Below the pieces are notes generated by a model. The model was not told where the DNA came from and did not search any database. It was given only the letters and a program-made list of their open reading frames with translations. Positions 22,157 to 32,849 of a stretch of DNA of 64,000 bases are shown one piece after another; the first letter of the stretch is position 1, and each line of letters starts with the position of its first letter. This DNA is from Diphasiastrum complanatum. Its lineage: Eukaryota > Streptophyta > Lycopodiopsida > Lycopodiales > Lycopodiaceae. The stretch is from positions 50,081,083-50,145,082 of the forward strand of contig CM055100.1 in NCBI GenBank assembly GCA_029204225.1, written 5' to 3'. Made by a program: the position numbers and the translations under genes.

Positions 22157-22544
22157 ACTAGAAATCAAGATATCTTGAAAAATATGAAAGAGATGGACAT
22201 AGAAACACAAGAGATGAATTTTTCACAAAGAAAAAAACTTTGATCATCATTTGTCCACACAGGTACAACTATTTATAGCTTCCAAAATATCATTTGGCCA
22301 CTTTCTCTAAATGGTAACTTCTTGGTACTTCATCAAATAACCTAGAAATTCCAGTCTAGATGCAATGTTTGAAATCTAGCCAATTAGAATGGACCCAAAT
22401 CTGACCTCATTCACTTATGTACTTTTCAAAAATAGTACAAACAATATTTAGGTCTTTATTGACAAATATAAACCTATCTCTAAGTTGAGATTTCTTCTTG
22501 GCCTCAAAATCGTCAGATAAACAATCAAACTAGTTGACAATTCA
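22157..22544 (-). mobile_element. Right (5') LTR of copia D, truncated
   Basis: The first ~118 bp match 9738-9856 of the left LTR. The remainder matches the inner end of the LTR at 40785-41431, ending AGTTGACAATTCA. It abuts the C-terminal half of the histone H3 remnant. Confidence 0.6.
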
Positions 22545-22550
22545 CATCAT

Positions 22551-22745
22551 ATGGTACATGAAATCACTAGAGAGAATCTGGACATGTACAATTTTACAAT
22601 TTCAGCTATAATGATTCTTCAAAAAGCTTATGAAGATTTTCAGCCTCAATGTTTTGAGGATTCCTTCCTGCTTGCGATCCATGCAAGACATGTCAACATT
22701 ATGCCTACAGATTTTCAACTTCCATCCATGGTAAGAGATAGATAA
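22551..22745 (+). pseudogene. Divergent histone H3, C-terminal half (split gene)
   Basis: Reads M-VHEI (duplicated ATG, then new codons from 22554), FTISAIMILQKAYEDF and CFEDSFLLAIHARHVNIMP, then TDFQLPSMVRDR-stop. It aligns without a gap to the H3 histone fold (VREI, SAVMALQEA-E, FEDTNLCAIHAKRVTIMP, D-QLARRIR). FEDS-L-AIHAR and DFQL are also seen in centromeric H3, but loop 1 has canonical H3 length and the CENH3 Trp is absent. Replacement of the LARR-I region by LPSMV and an odd LQKAYEDFQPQC helix suggest a fast-evolving variant or post-inactivation drift. It is the other half of 9319-9483. Confidence 0.82.
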
Positions 22746-23280
22746 TCTAGTCTTCACAAGGGTGAGGCCTCTACAGCTCATCCACCTCCAATGGATAGAA
22801 CAAACCCTCCCACATGGATGACTCACAAGCAATCGAGACCAAAGTGATCCCAACACCCCGAGGCATTCAAAGAGAAGGGAATACGTAGTAAGAGGGTAAA
22901 GAAAAAAAATACAAATAAAAATGAAGCCCTTGAATATGAAAGCTCAACAAGTACTAATGTAGAGGCTGCTATGACTAGAACACCCTTAGTCTCCTCGACA
23001 TAAACAGAACACATTTTAGAAGAGATTTTGAATAGGGCTATAGATATGTATTTTTACTCATTTTTTATCATGATGCACCACAAATGTCTAAGAATACTAT
23101 AAATAAAAGAAATATTCTAGTACATACTTCGTATGATCCTACTCAAGAATTTTTTGAATCCAATTACTATAATGAATATGAAAGAATATTAGTAAGAATA
23201 TTGATCCCCTCAATAATTACTTTTCTCTAACTATTTCAGAAATTGATTAAATATAATATGATTTTATAACTTTGATTGTA
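22746..23280 (+). other. Downstream flank of the H3 remnant
   Basis: Weakly coding-like plus-strand reading with a basic stretch (RSKRVKKKNTNKNE near 22880-22920) interrupted by stops. No family recognised. Confidence 0.3.
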
Positions 23281-23520
23281 ACGGACTTAAGAAGAAAATG
23301 GAATATGTAACAGATGTCATAATTGATGGTGGGCTAGTGTTGCTACAGTACGTAATCAATCAAGATTCAAGAAAATAAGTTTTCATCATCACTGGTCCAT
23401 CTGTAAAGCAAAAGCTCACACGCAATGGTGAAGCATTTAATTTTTTGAAGAAGATTTCTGTACAATGCAGTCCAGCTGCAAATCTATTTGTGATTCCTTA
23501 TGCTTTCAAGTAAGTATTAC
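23281..23520 (+). pseudogene. Hypothetical coding remnant
   Basis: One frame reads KKKMEYVTDVIIDGGLVLLQ, then a stop near 23369, then VFIITGPSVKQKLTRNGEAF and CSPAANLFVIPYAFK. Composition and length suggest a former exon; I do not recognise the family. A 22-bp exact match to 31694-31715 occurs shortly after it (23602-23623). Confidence 0.35.
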
Positions 23521-23859
23521 ATTACGCTTTATTTGATGCAATGCAATATGTCGAAAAGGTAATCAATGAAATAACATTTGTTTTGTAGGTAGCATTGGAG
23601 GCTAAAAGCATGTTTTGGTGGTATAGAAAAAGAACCCATTTTGGTAGTATATGTCAGACTTTGTGGATTTTATTACTCATAATCTATATTCCTAATACAA
23701 TACTTATGATAGTACATTTCTCACTTTTTGGAGCAAGTGATAGGTCCCACGAGTTAATGCAATGAAGGCATCCTTGACAATCATCGGCATACTAATCAAA
23801 TGGGCCTACTAATCATGGGCCCACTTTATGTAATTTGAATTTGGAGAATAAATGCTTTG

Positions 23860-24020
23860 CCCTCTAAATGATCAATTCAGCACTGTCATTGCTTTCTACT
23901 ATTAGTGAATATATCGTTGCTTTCTGCTATGATCAATTCATGTTGCTCTCTTGCTTTCTACTATCAGTTCATCTACTATCTTGCTTTCCGCTATCAGTTC
24001 ATTCCAATTTGCTTTTTTGT
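23860..24020 (+). repeat. Degenerate TTGCTTTCTACTATCAGTTCA repeats
   Basis: Four to five related 20-30-bp units (TTGCTTTCTACTATTAGTGA, TTGCTTTCTGCTATGATCAA, TTGCTTTCTACTATCAGTTC, TTGCTTTCCGCTATCAGTTC) directly upstream of the next open frame. Confidence 0.55.
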
Positions 24021-24096
24021 TTTCTTGTTTTTTTTTTGGTTCATTGCTATCGTTGCTTTCTGTTGTCGTTGTTTTCTCGATCATCTGCTATAAAAG

Positions 24097-24327
24097 ATGA
24101 GGACACCTGCAAGAAAGTGCGAAGTCATCTCTAAGGCCACTGCTGAAAATCCTGAGACATCGAACGCACCTCTCAGCACCCACAAACGACCACAGACCAG
24201 CTACCATGATGGATCACCAGCTAGCATGGGTGTCAGGGATCATTCCGAGACCACACATTCACAACTTGATGAATCATTTGAGAGAATGGCTGCTACGGCC
24301 GATGATCATTCAAGAGAAATGGTAAAT
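24097..24327 (+). CDS. Hypothetical first exon, Ser/Thr/His-rich
   Basis: ATG at 24097 opens a 77-codon frame rich in S, T, H and E (KCEVISKATAENPETSN...). A plausible splice donor ATG|GTAAATT lies at 24327/24328. No downstream exon was found before the fold-back repeat, and no family is recognised. Could be a truncated host or transposon gene, or chance. Confidence 0.25.
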
Positions 24328-24339
24328 TAAGGACCGTAG

Positions 24340-25580
24340 GATTCTATCTGTAATGAATTTTATTACTTTTAGAACGTTTAGTATTATGGTAGTAATTAGC
24401 TACTTTTTGTTCTTAACTTGCAACTATAATTGGTTTTAGATGTTAATCGACTATTTTAGCTAATTTTGGTACTTAATTTTGTACTTTAACTGATGGTGAT
24501 ACTTAACTTGGTACGTTAGCTGCTTTTGGTACTTAGTTTAGTACTTTTGATATTGTGGTAGAAATAGCTACTTTTGGTTCTTAATTTAGTACTTTAACTG
24601 ATTTTGGTACTTAATTGGTACTTTGATGCTTTAGGTACTTAATTTGATACTTTACCTGATTTTGGTACTTAAGTAGTACTTTAGTTACTTTTGGTACTTA
24701 ATTTGGTATTTCTGATAGTAATTAGTTGTTTTTATTACTTAATTTGGTACTTTGGCTATATTTGGCTCTTAATTTGGCACTTTAGTTGATTTTGGTACTT
24801 CCTTAACTTAGTACTTTAGTTGCTTTTGGTACTTTAGCTGCTTTTAGTACTTAAGTAGTACTTTGCTGCTTTTGGTACTTAGTTTGGTAGTTTTGATATT
24901 GTGGTAGTAATTAGCTACTTTTGGTACTTAACTTGGTACTTTAGCTGCTTTTGGTACTTTTGGTAGTTTTGGTATTATGGTAGTAATTAGCTGCCTTAAA
25001 CTACAAATACGACGAAATTTAAAAAGTTAGAATTAAATGTTGTAGATTCTAAAATAAAAATGGTTTACACACTATAAATCTCAATAGACCAATTTGGATG
25101 ATTTTAGAATGAAAATGAGACACGAGGTATTAAAGCACCTATTTTGGTAGTCTATATTATCAAAATTGTTATATGATAAGTTCCAATAGTACCAACACAA
25201 ACATTCAATACCCAAAAGTTCCAAAATATTAAAAAGCACCAAACATCTAAATTCTAGTAGATCAAAAAGTACCAAAATGTTGCAAACAACAAATTGAAGA
25301 AACATTTAAAAACTATCAAAACTATCAAAAGCACCAAAGAGCAACAAACAACAATACTATCTCCACACTAGAAGTACAAAATGTTCCATGAGGTCCAAAC
25401 AACAAAAAGAAAAGTTATTTGAAAAAAATATAGAGTACCAAAAGTACCAAAAATATATCTTACACAAGTTTTTATAAGTACCAAATAGAAAATATATAAT
25501 TGTTTATAAGCTTCTACAAGTACCAATAGTCTCAAAAGTGCAAAAGAGCAAAATATCAATTGAGTAAAAATCACAAAACA
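24340..25580. repeat. Fold-back element with GGTACTT-rich arms
   Basis: The left half (24360-24990) is built from >20 degenerate units of the type TTTTGGTACTTAATTTGGTAC with GCTG/GATT spacers. The right half (25190-25540) carries the reverse-complement motif AGTACCAAAA at about eight sites. The arms therefore form a large imperfect inverted repeat around ~25.05 kb. No coding sequence inside. Confidence 0.55.
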
Positions 25581-25708
25581 GTTCTAAACAACAAGAGGTG
25601 GAGTGTGTATTTGCAGAACCAAAAAATAGGAGTATCAAAGATCAGATTCAGTAGTGCAAAAGATCAACATTACCAAGAAAATGGAAATTAAAAAAAAAAA
25701 AAAAAAAG

Positions 25709-26384
25709 ACCTGAGTGTCGTCAAGAAGATGTACTGGATGTCTGACACTCTTTCTTCCAGTCCTCTGTTGGCATATGTCTTTTTGGCTGGGGGACACTTG
25801 AGTTTTTGAGCTCCAAAAGGCATACACCAGTTCCTTGACTTGAGCCGTGATTATGCTACCTCTAGGCAATTGTCTCTGACAGGCACTCAAGGGCAGAACC
25901 TCCTCGTCGTCCTTAATGGAACTGGCTGTAGCAATATTTCTTTGATGAACAACCAAAGCACCTACAATTCTCGAATGGCGGAGATTCGTTGTGCCATCAG
26001 CTTTATTTAGTACCATCACAAGCAAAGATCTCTTTCCAAAGAGTTCATTCGCCAAGTGGGGCACCTTAATTTGAATGAGGGTGTTACAGTTGTTAGAAAC
26101 AAGATTGCTTTCAATAGTATTAGATGATATTTGTAGCTCCCAAAACGTTGGTTGTAGAAGTAGTTTCTAAAATATCTTCTTTGAATACCTATTGACAATT
26201 GCTGTGTATGTCTTCGCCAATATTTTGCCATAGCTAAGCAGATTCGTTTTCTTGTTTTGACGTCATCTTTTGAAGGTTGATCTCCAAGCCTCCTAAAAAA
26301 AAATTCTTTCAATCTCTGTTCCCATTTCTTACCATCCCAATAATCTCTTGTTGCAACTTTGTCGGCATAGTGACAAGGTTCCAT
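25709..26384 (-). pseudogene. Hypothetical coding remnant next to copia C
   Basis: Minus-strand blocks read MEPCHYADKVATRDYWDGKK and RKRICLAMAKYWRRHTQQLS (26384-26170), then, after a gap and frame change, ADGTTNLRHSRIVGALVVHQ, ITAQVKELVYAFWSSKTQVS and QQRTGRKSVRHPVHLLDDTQ (26064-25710), where CAG|GT could be a donor. Coding character is good but the family is unknown to me. The upstream end is cut by the copia C LTR at 26386. Confidence 0.4.
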
Positions 26385-26385
26385 G

Positions 26386-27208
26386 TGTTGATTTCACACA
26401 TGTGGACTGTCCACAACATGTACTTGTGATCTCCTAAGGTGTGTAGATGCACCAAGATCAAGACTAGATTGAGATTCAAGATCTATCTTTGATTCTATGG
26501 CAAAAACACACTACTACATGCATTCAATCACTTCCAACTCTCACTCACACGTGTGGGAAGTGTTCTAAAAATAATCTAAGTAAAAACAAGCTGCTCTCCT
26601 TGGGTAGAGAGAGAAAATCATCATGAGCTCTTGGGTAGAGAGAGAAAGCTAGAAAACTAATTACTCACAAAATCCACTCAATCTCAAAATCAATTAGATC
26701 CAAATGAAAAGTACAATGATACTAATAGATCCATGAGCTACCACAATTCTCAATCATGATTGGACCACACTTTTGCCACCTCTTAATCCTATTGGACCAT
26801 TGATCCATTCACCTCTAAATTCTATTGGACCATTTTCAAGCATATCTCAAATTCTATTGGACCACTCATGGTTCCACCTCTAGATCCTATTGGACCTCTT
26901 AAACTTCATCAAATAGAAGCATTACACTTGTCTACACTCTAATTGGCTTGAGTTTGGCCTCCTACTCTATTTTGACTCAATAGTGGCATTACAATTGGAA
27001 ATGGATAATTTGTCATCTATGTCAAATTTGATCCTATCAACATCCTACACCTAGATGCTTGATACAAGAAAACATAAGACCCCTATATCTAACATTTTTT
27101 ATTTAATTCACAATTCTCCACATGTGGTAACATCCTACACACATGTGAGATTCACTTACAAACTTCTTGGATAAAAATACCAAGCTAGATTTTTGCCAAT
27201 TTCTCACA
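26386..27208 (-). repeat. Copia C 3' LTR
   Basis: 823-bp LTR related to copia A/B (plus-strand start TGTTGATTTCACACATGTGG, end TTTCTCACA; a CACACGTGTG palindrome at about 26546). The polypurine complement CTCCTCCTC follows at 27209. Confidence 0.8.
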
Positions 27209-28110
27209 CTCCTCCTCAAAAAATAGCTTGGAAAGGTACTAGATCACTTGAGAAGTTTGTAAATCTTTCTGAGAGGGTCCCTTGGTATGCATAAGAAGTG
27301 AAGATCAGCCAAGGGATCCATCATAGCAGCACCCTCACCGTATCCATGATAAGATCTCTTTGGTAGAGATCTCTTGCCAATGCCTTTGAAGAGTGCTCCA
27401 CCAATATGCCACTATGATCATGGGCTTCCTCCATGCTTGATGATGATCTTTGCTTTGAAAGTTCCACTTGCATGATGGATTCACCATAAATAGAGAAATC
27501 TGAGGCTTCCAAGCCTCATAAGGATCATGGAGATCAAGATCATAAGATGTGAAACAATGATGATTATCAAGATTATGTTTTCTAGCTTGACTATTCCACA
27601 TACAATGAACTATATCCATGATGGATCTAATCTTGATATCAAAGACTATCTTGATCTTTTTTAGGCTAGTTACTCTCTCAAGGATGTAAGTGTCCACTTT
27701 GGATGCTTCACTTAATCTCAAGAGGAGTTTACAATTTGCCTCAAAACATGTGAAAACATGATTTTCAAAAAAGTGAGTAACAAGCTCAATCTTGTTTTTA
27801 CTAGAACCAAGAGCATACTTTTGACAATACAATATTTTTGCTTTCAAAAAGTATTGGAAACATATCTAAGTCAATAATGACAAGAAAGATGTCCATACCA
27901 TAAGCATCATACAAAACTAGTATAGCTTTTCTTGAACTTTGAGATACAAAAAATTCAATGAAGCAAGATAGCATATCAAGCAAAGGAAGAGAAGCATATA
28001 TGAATGTGTTGTAGTAGATACAACGTGAAAGATGCCCCTCTTTGCCATGTAAGGTGAGCCATAAAGACCCGGCCATGCATCTTGAAGATCTTCTTGAAAT
28101 CATATGAAGA
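27209..28110 (-). mobile_element. Copia C internal remnant, not pol-like
   Basis: Follows the polypurine tract, where RNase H should lie as in copia A. Instead it carries two long minus-strand frames (28103-27801 and 27847-27335) with no copia pol motifs; the first is hydrophobic (DMLSCFIEFFVSQ, DIFLVIIDLDMFPIL). It may be a nonautonomous derivative carrying unrelated sequence, or a recombined junction. No second LTR in the same orientation was found. Confidence 0.4.
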
Positions 28111-28130
28111 AGAGACTCCTCCTCACACCT

Positions 28131-28260
28131 CGGCCCTGGGTCTCACAAGAATATTAGTTATTTTCGGATCACATCCAGTATGACGTGGCATAACTAACAG
28201 CTTGATTTACTGGAGTACCGTGTATCCAAGACTAGGAGTATACTGAATCCTACTTATTGG
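28131..28260 (+). repeat. Repeat shared with 47775-47905
   Basis: GGGTCTCACAAG, GTGGC-TAAC-AA, GGAGTACCGTGTATCCAAG and GAATCCTA occur in the same order and spacing in both places. Probably part of an LTR or nonautonomous element. Confidence 0.55.
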
Positions 28261-29478
28261 TCATGGACATAATAAAATGTTCAATGGGGAACTCGGAAAA
28301 TTGAAAATGGGAAACTCAGAACCTCTCGCGGCGGCTGGAGGTTCTGAAATTACTTTCATGAAAAAAAAATCCAATTCATAAAAATGGTCTTCCGTATAAA
28401 TTTATAACTTATGTCTCTTCAAAATTGAACGCAAAATATCATTGATCTAGACTTTTCCTTTCAAGTAAATCGATGCTTCCAAAACTGGATTGTGGAGGTA
28501 TGCTTAGAATACTTAGAATTAAAACGAAAATGTGAAGTCTATGTAGAGTAGGGGTTTTACTTATACCATTTTTTGATGGAAAGATGTATACGGTACTTAT
28601 GGGATATACCATTTGCCACGTGTCACTGCCTTATCCCGTAGAGCTATTTCAGCATCTCATATATTTTAAAAACATACATTTTTATATAATAGATAACTCA
28701 ATGGGGAAGGCCCATTCTGGGTTTTTGGGCCGCAACCCGCAACCGCAACAGCACCGCAATCCGCAACCTACAAAACCATGAGTTTAGACCTGCTACGACC
28801 CACAGGTCATTGGACTGCAGAATACCACAACTGTAGTTCAAGTTCATAAGGAAGCTAGTAAGATTCATTATTTTCTTTCTATAGTTCTGCGACGCTTCTA
28901 TTTTGCTCTAAAAGAAAGAGACAAAGGATTGGAGTAAGTATATATAGAACCATGCTAGGTCAGCAATCCGAGAATATGTTTTTAGAAATCCAGTTTCAAA
29001 TAATAACAAGGTTTGGATCAGTGACATGGCAAATACGAGTTTTAAAAATGAAGCATGTTTGGATAGTACACTTGGGACAGTAACTAGCCTAAACAATATG
29101 TGAGAAAACGCGGATTGCTGAGGTGTCATTAAAAAAGAGAAAAGAAACATTTTGATGCGAATTGATGACATGGACGAAGCTCGACGATAGTATATATAAA
29201 GAGGTTCTTTCAAGAGACACTCAAGTCTTTCAAAGTCAGGTCTCTATGGTCACTCACATTCCAAGTGAGAAGTAAGCTCAGTTTGGTCACTCATACTCTA
29301 TTACTAAAGTAAGTTAATTTTAGATATAATCTCTTTTTTAAGCCTTGAAGTAGACGATGAGGTAATTGCTTTATATGTGGACCATTGTATTGCATTTGTC
29401 GTCTACATCGACCATTACAAGGATTATTGTCTCCAACACTAAATGAGGATGAAGAATCCTATATATCAAAATAATAAG
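28261..29478. other. Unassigned sequence
   Basis: No supported gene. CGCAACCCGCAACCGCAAC-type repeats occur at 28731-28770. TATATATAAAGAGG at 29190-29203 looks like a plant TATA box on the plus strand, but nothing coding follows it. Confidence 0.3.
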
Positions 29479-29479
29479 T

Positions 29480-29545
29480 AGGTTGAAACAATGCTTGATA
29501 AACATTTCCTCCCAATACTTGATAGATCTAAATGTTGCATATGAA
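29480..29545 (-). pseudogene. Fragment of a second SET-domain C-terminus
   Basis: YATFRSIKYWEEMFIKHCFN corresponds to CATRSIRFGEGLFIKYSFN of the neighbouring remnant and to the conserved AT..I..GEELFIDY motif of SET domains. It looks like a partial local duplication. Confidence 0.45.
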
Positions 29546-29778
29546 TATAAATTACCTCTTAGTTTAAAAAGTATGAACATACCAATGTATCTATTAGACA
29601 GATTTGTCTTTTCAACTTGTTAACATTCAATGAACTCAAAGACAAATAATGCTCCTAACATTTAATCTAGGCAAATGACGAATAATGCTCCTAACATTTG
29701 ACATATTTAATGACACAAACCAAATACAATGAAGATGCATGGATTATACATCTCTACATATCAACAAAATTTAAATCC

Positions 29779-30707
29779 TCACATTTGACTTATTGTCTTT
29801 TGCAAACATTTGGGTAGAGGACGGTTGAAACTATACTTGATGAACAATCCCTCCCCAAACCTAATAGATCTAGTGGCACAAACCATTACATAAGCGCCCT
29901 TTATATTCCTAGTAAAATATTCTTTTTTTCCATTGGTGCGTTCTTCAAAATGACAATTCGTCAATAGAGGGTGGCCAATGGAACTATTTATATATGCAGC
30001 AATGTTTCCATGCACATCTAGACGTCCATCAATGTATGTACGATTTGCCCTTGAGATGTTGCCTCCTTGCATGCGTTGCTCCTCTAAAGAACAAGCATTC
30101 GAATTCAAGCCATATACTTGCATCCTCCATTGGTGACGACACAAAGCATGCCAATCACACCAATTGTATTGAGGTCCTGCATATGGCATCAATGTCACAA
30201 CACTATTTAAAGGGACCTCAATACTATCAATGCAAAAAGGCCCAAACCAGCCTCAGGAAAGTGTTCACTAGACATGATCATGTACATTCGACCCCAATAC
30301 GTAAATGGTGTTCCACTTAATGGTAATGGTGATTGGAGTGGCCAACACGAATATCTACTTCTAATAAAAGTTTTTACTAATGGTTGCAAGCTAGGTGGAA
30401 AAGGAAGGTCAGACAAAGAACCTAGAATGTCTTTTGACACATCAACAATGCGTAGTAATTTGTAATTATCTTTCAAACTAGTCATAATACATCCATGACG
30501 TGTTCTCTTTTTTAAAGGGGTGGTCATGTTTGTGGAATCCACGTGGAGTATCGTGGAGGACTCATGTGCAACATCTAGGATAGGTGTGGTTGGGTGGTAA
30601 GAACGTTCTAGAGATTTGGAGACATGGATTGAATCACGAGGCATTGATGAACTAATTATATCATGCAAGGGGTGTCGCAGAGGTCGCAGAGGACCATAGA
30701 GGATCAC
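29779..30707 (-). pseudogene. Degenerate SET-domain protein
   Basis: Two adjacent frames joined by a frameshift near 30200. The upstream part (30707-30207) ends EHFPEAGLGLFA, the usual GLGLFA opening of a SET domain. The downstream part (30198-29779) has VVTLMPYAGPQY, YIDGRLDVHGNIAAYINSS, TNCHFEE and VCATRSIRFGEGLFIKYS, matching the SET pseudoknot motifs (GN...Y-NHS-PNC and AT-DI--GEEL-IDY). Active-site deviations are NHS read as NSS and GEEL-IDY read as GEGLFIKY; the terminal Tyr is kept. SET proteins usually methylate lysines on histones or other proteins, but with the frameshift and altered motifs this copy is probably dead. The N-terminal 140 residues are of unknown type. The Ulp1-like remnant lies upstream on the same strand. 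Confidence 0.62.
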
Positions 30708-30740
30708 AAATGACTGCAGAGGTCATAGAGGACCGCAGAC
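30665..30740 (+). repeat. Tandem GCAGAGGACC-type short repeats
   Basis: About six degenerate copies of a 10-14-bp unit (GTCGCAGAGG, ACCATAGAGGA, ACTGCAGAGG, ACCGCAGACTG). Confidence 0.6.
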
Positions 30741-30935
30741 TGAGTAAACAAGCGTGATCAAACAGAAACAAAGTGCATCACAATAAGCATAAAACTATTT
30801 ATTTTATATCAATAAAAATGAGTCCCAAAAGTGGGAATTTTTTTATAAACTATGTTTCTATGCATACTGACTGTATTTTTTTCTATAAATAGATATATCT
30901 AAAATACTTTATTCCACTACTATAGTGGTTTCCAT

Positions 30936-31454
30936 TTATGCTACTTTTGTAGTCTTAAGCTCGTTTGGAATCTTCTTTTTTTTGTGTGTGGTTGTGCTAA
31001 CTTCCTCTGTTTCTTTGGTTTGTGCTCCTTCAACTTGAACTCTTTTAACTATTGACATCTTTTCATTACAAATACAACAATATGTAATTTATAATACTGA
31101 CATATGGAGAAAAAGCTCTTGTTTTTTTACCTTGATTCCAAATCAGCCTTATCATTTTTTGGATCACATTTTATTACCTTTGTAAGAATGCGTTTGATTA
31201 TATCTTTCCTGAATTTATAGACCACCATGTGCACACATCAAGCAAGAACTACAAACAAACACAAAATTGAGTTGAGAAATATAGCCACGATCAAAATAAA
31301 AAATACATTAGTAAATAAGAAGGATCATGATGCTCACTTGCTCAATATCAGTGGTATCTTGTTGAAAATTATACCACTAAAAAAACCTCTTTGTATTATA
31401 GAGCATAAACCACCCGCAACTAAATGCATTTTGTTGTTGGGGAATCTTTATAGC
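30936..31454 (-). pseudogene. Ulp1/SENP-type Cys protease C-terminal remnant
   Basis: The minus-strand frame at 31454-31338 reads IPQQQNAFSCGWFMLYNTKR, matching the catalytic-Cys motif of C48 SUMO proteases (PQQ-N--DCG-F-LY--ERF), with DCG changed to SCG. A stop follows shortly, then a donor-like GTGAGC at 31337. Further exon-like blocks at 31208-31131 (AAACGCATTC region, acceptor ATTCAG, donor GTAAAA) and 31055-30936 (basic tail THKKKKIPNELK) lie downstream, but phases do not match cleanly. The His and Asp parts of the triad were not found. Such proteases cleave SUMO from proteins and also occur in some plant transposons; this one is broken. Confidence 0.5.
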
Positions 31455-32080
<626 letters not shown>

Positions 32081-32396
32081 CTCGCGTTCGAAAGATCTCC
32101 CGCTCTAGATCTCTCTTTGATCGCATTCGCAAGATCTCTCAGTATTGGTCTAATATACCTCTTTCTTGCTGATCATGCTCATTTTGATCGCATTGTGGTT
32201 GATCTAGGTCTTTCTTGTTGATCGTGATCTATTTGATCGAGCTCTTTGTCTGATCGATTAGTCTGTGCACAGAATAGCAAACAATTCCAACATCGATAGT
32301 TTTCAAGACAATAATATATATTTCACAGATTCAATCCGGATATTCCAACAGTTTTTTCTACAATGCATGAGATGTACGCAAGTGACCCCAGCATGG

Positions 32397-32837
32397 TGTG
32401 AGAAATTGGCAAAAATCTAGCTTGGTATTTTTATGAAAGAAGTTTGTAAGTGAATCTCACATGTGTGGAGGATGTTCCCACGTGTGGAGAATTGTGAGTT
32501 AAATTAAAAATGTTAGATATAGGGGTCTTATGTTTTTTGTATCAAGCATCTAGGTGTAGGATGTTGATAGGGTCAAATTTGGCATAGATGGCAAATTATC
32601 CATTTCCAATTGTAATGCCAATATTGAGTCAAAATAGAGTAGGAGGCCAAACTCGAGCCAATTAGAGTGTAGAAAAGTGTAATGCTTTTGTTTGATGAAG
32701 TTTAAGAGGTTTTGCCCTTGAATCTCTTAAACTTCTTGATCTTGATCTTAAACTTCTAGTCTTGATCTTGGTGCATCTCCACACCTTAGGAGGTCACAAG
32801 TACATGTTGTGGACAGTCCATACGTGTGAAATCAACA
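32397..32837 (+). repeat. Copia B 5' LTR with internal deletion
   Basis: TGTGAGAAATTGG...AAATCAACA, 441 bp. Relative to the copia C LTR (823 bp) it lacks about 380 bp near 32710, where a short repeated CTTGATCTT stretch marks the join. Confidence 0.8.
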
Positions 32838-32849
32838 TGGTATCAGAGC
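32838..32849 (+). other. Copia B primer-binding site
   Basis: TGGTATCAGAGC directly after the LTR, complementary to initiator tRNA-Met. Confidence 0.9.

Larger units (their letters stand above)
9484..22544. mobile_element. 13-kb nested transposon complex inserted in the histone H3 gene
   Basis: The complex is bounded by LTR pieces of one copia family (copia D; same family as the LTR at 40785-41431). ATCATATG occurs on both sides (9476-9483 and 22546-22553), fitting a target duplication of at least 5 bp. Inside are the copia D body (minus), gypsy G1 (plus), a copia L fragment (plus) and near-complete copia A (minus) inserted into G1. Removing it restores a continuous H3 frame, the strongest evidence that the whole block is an insertion. 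Confidence 0.75.

Noticed and set aside
22551-22745. Calling the H3 remnant a definite centromeric H3
   Set aside because: Loop 1 has canonical H3 length and the conserved CENH3 Trp is absent; only a few residues point that way.
24097-26384. A single gene spanning the fold-back repeat
   Set aside because: The open frame on the left is on the plus strand and the remnant on the right is on the minus strand, so they cannot be exons of one transcript.
29190-29203. TATATATAAAGAGG as a promoter of a new plus-strand gene
   Set aside because: No coding sequence or splice pattern follows within 1 kb.
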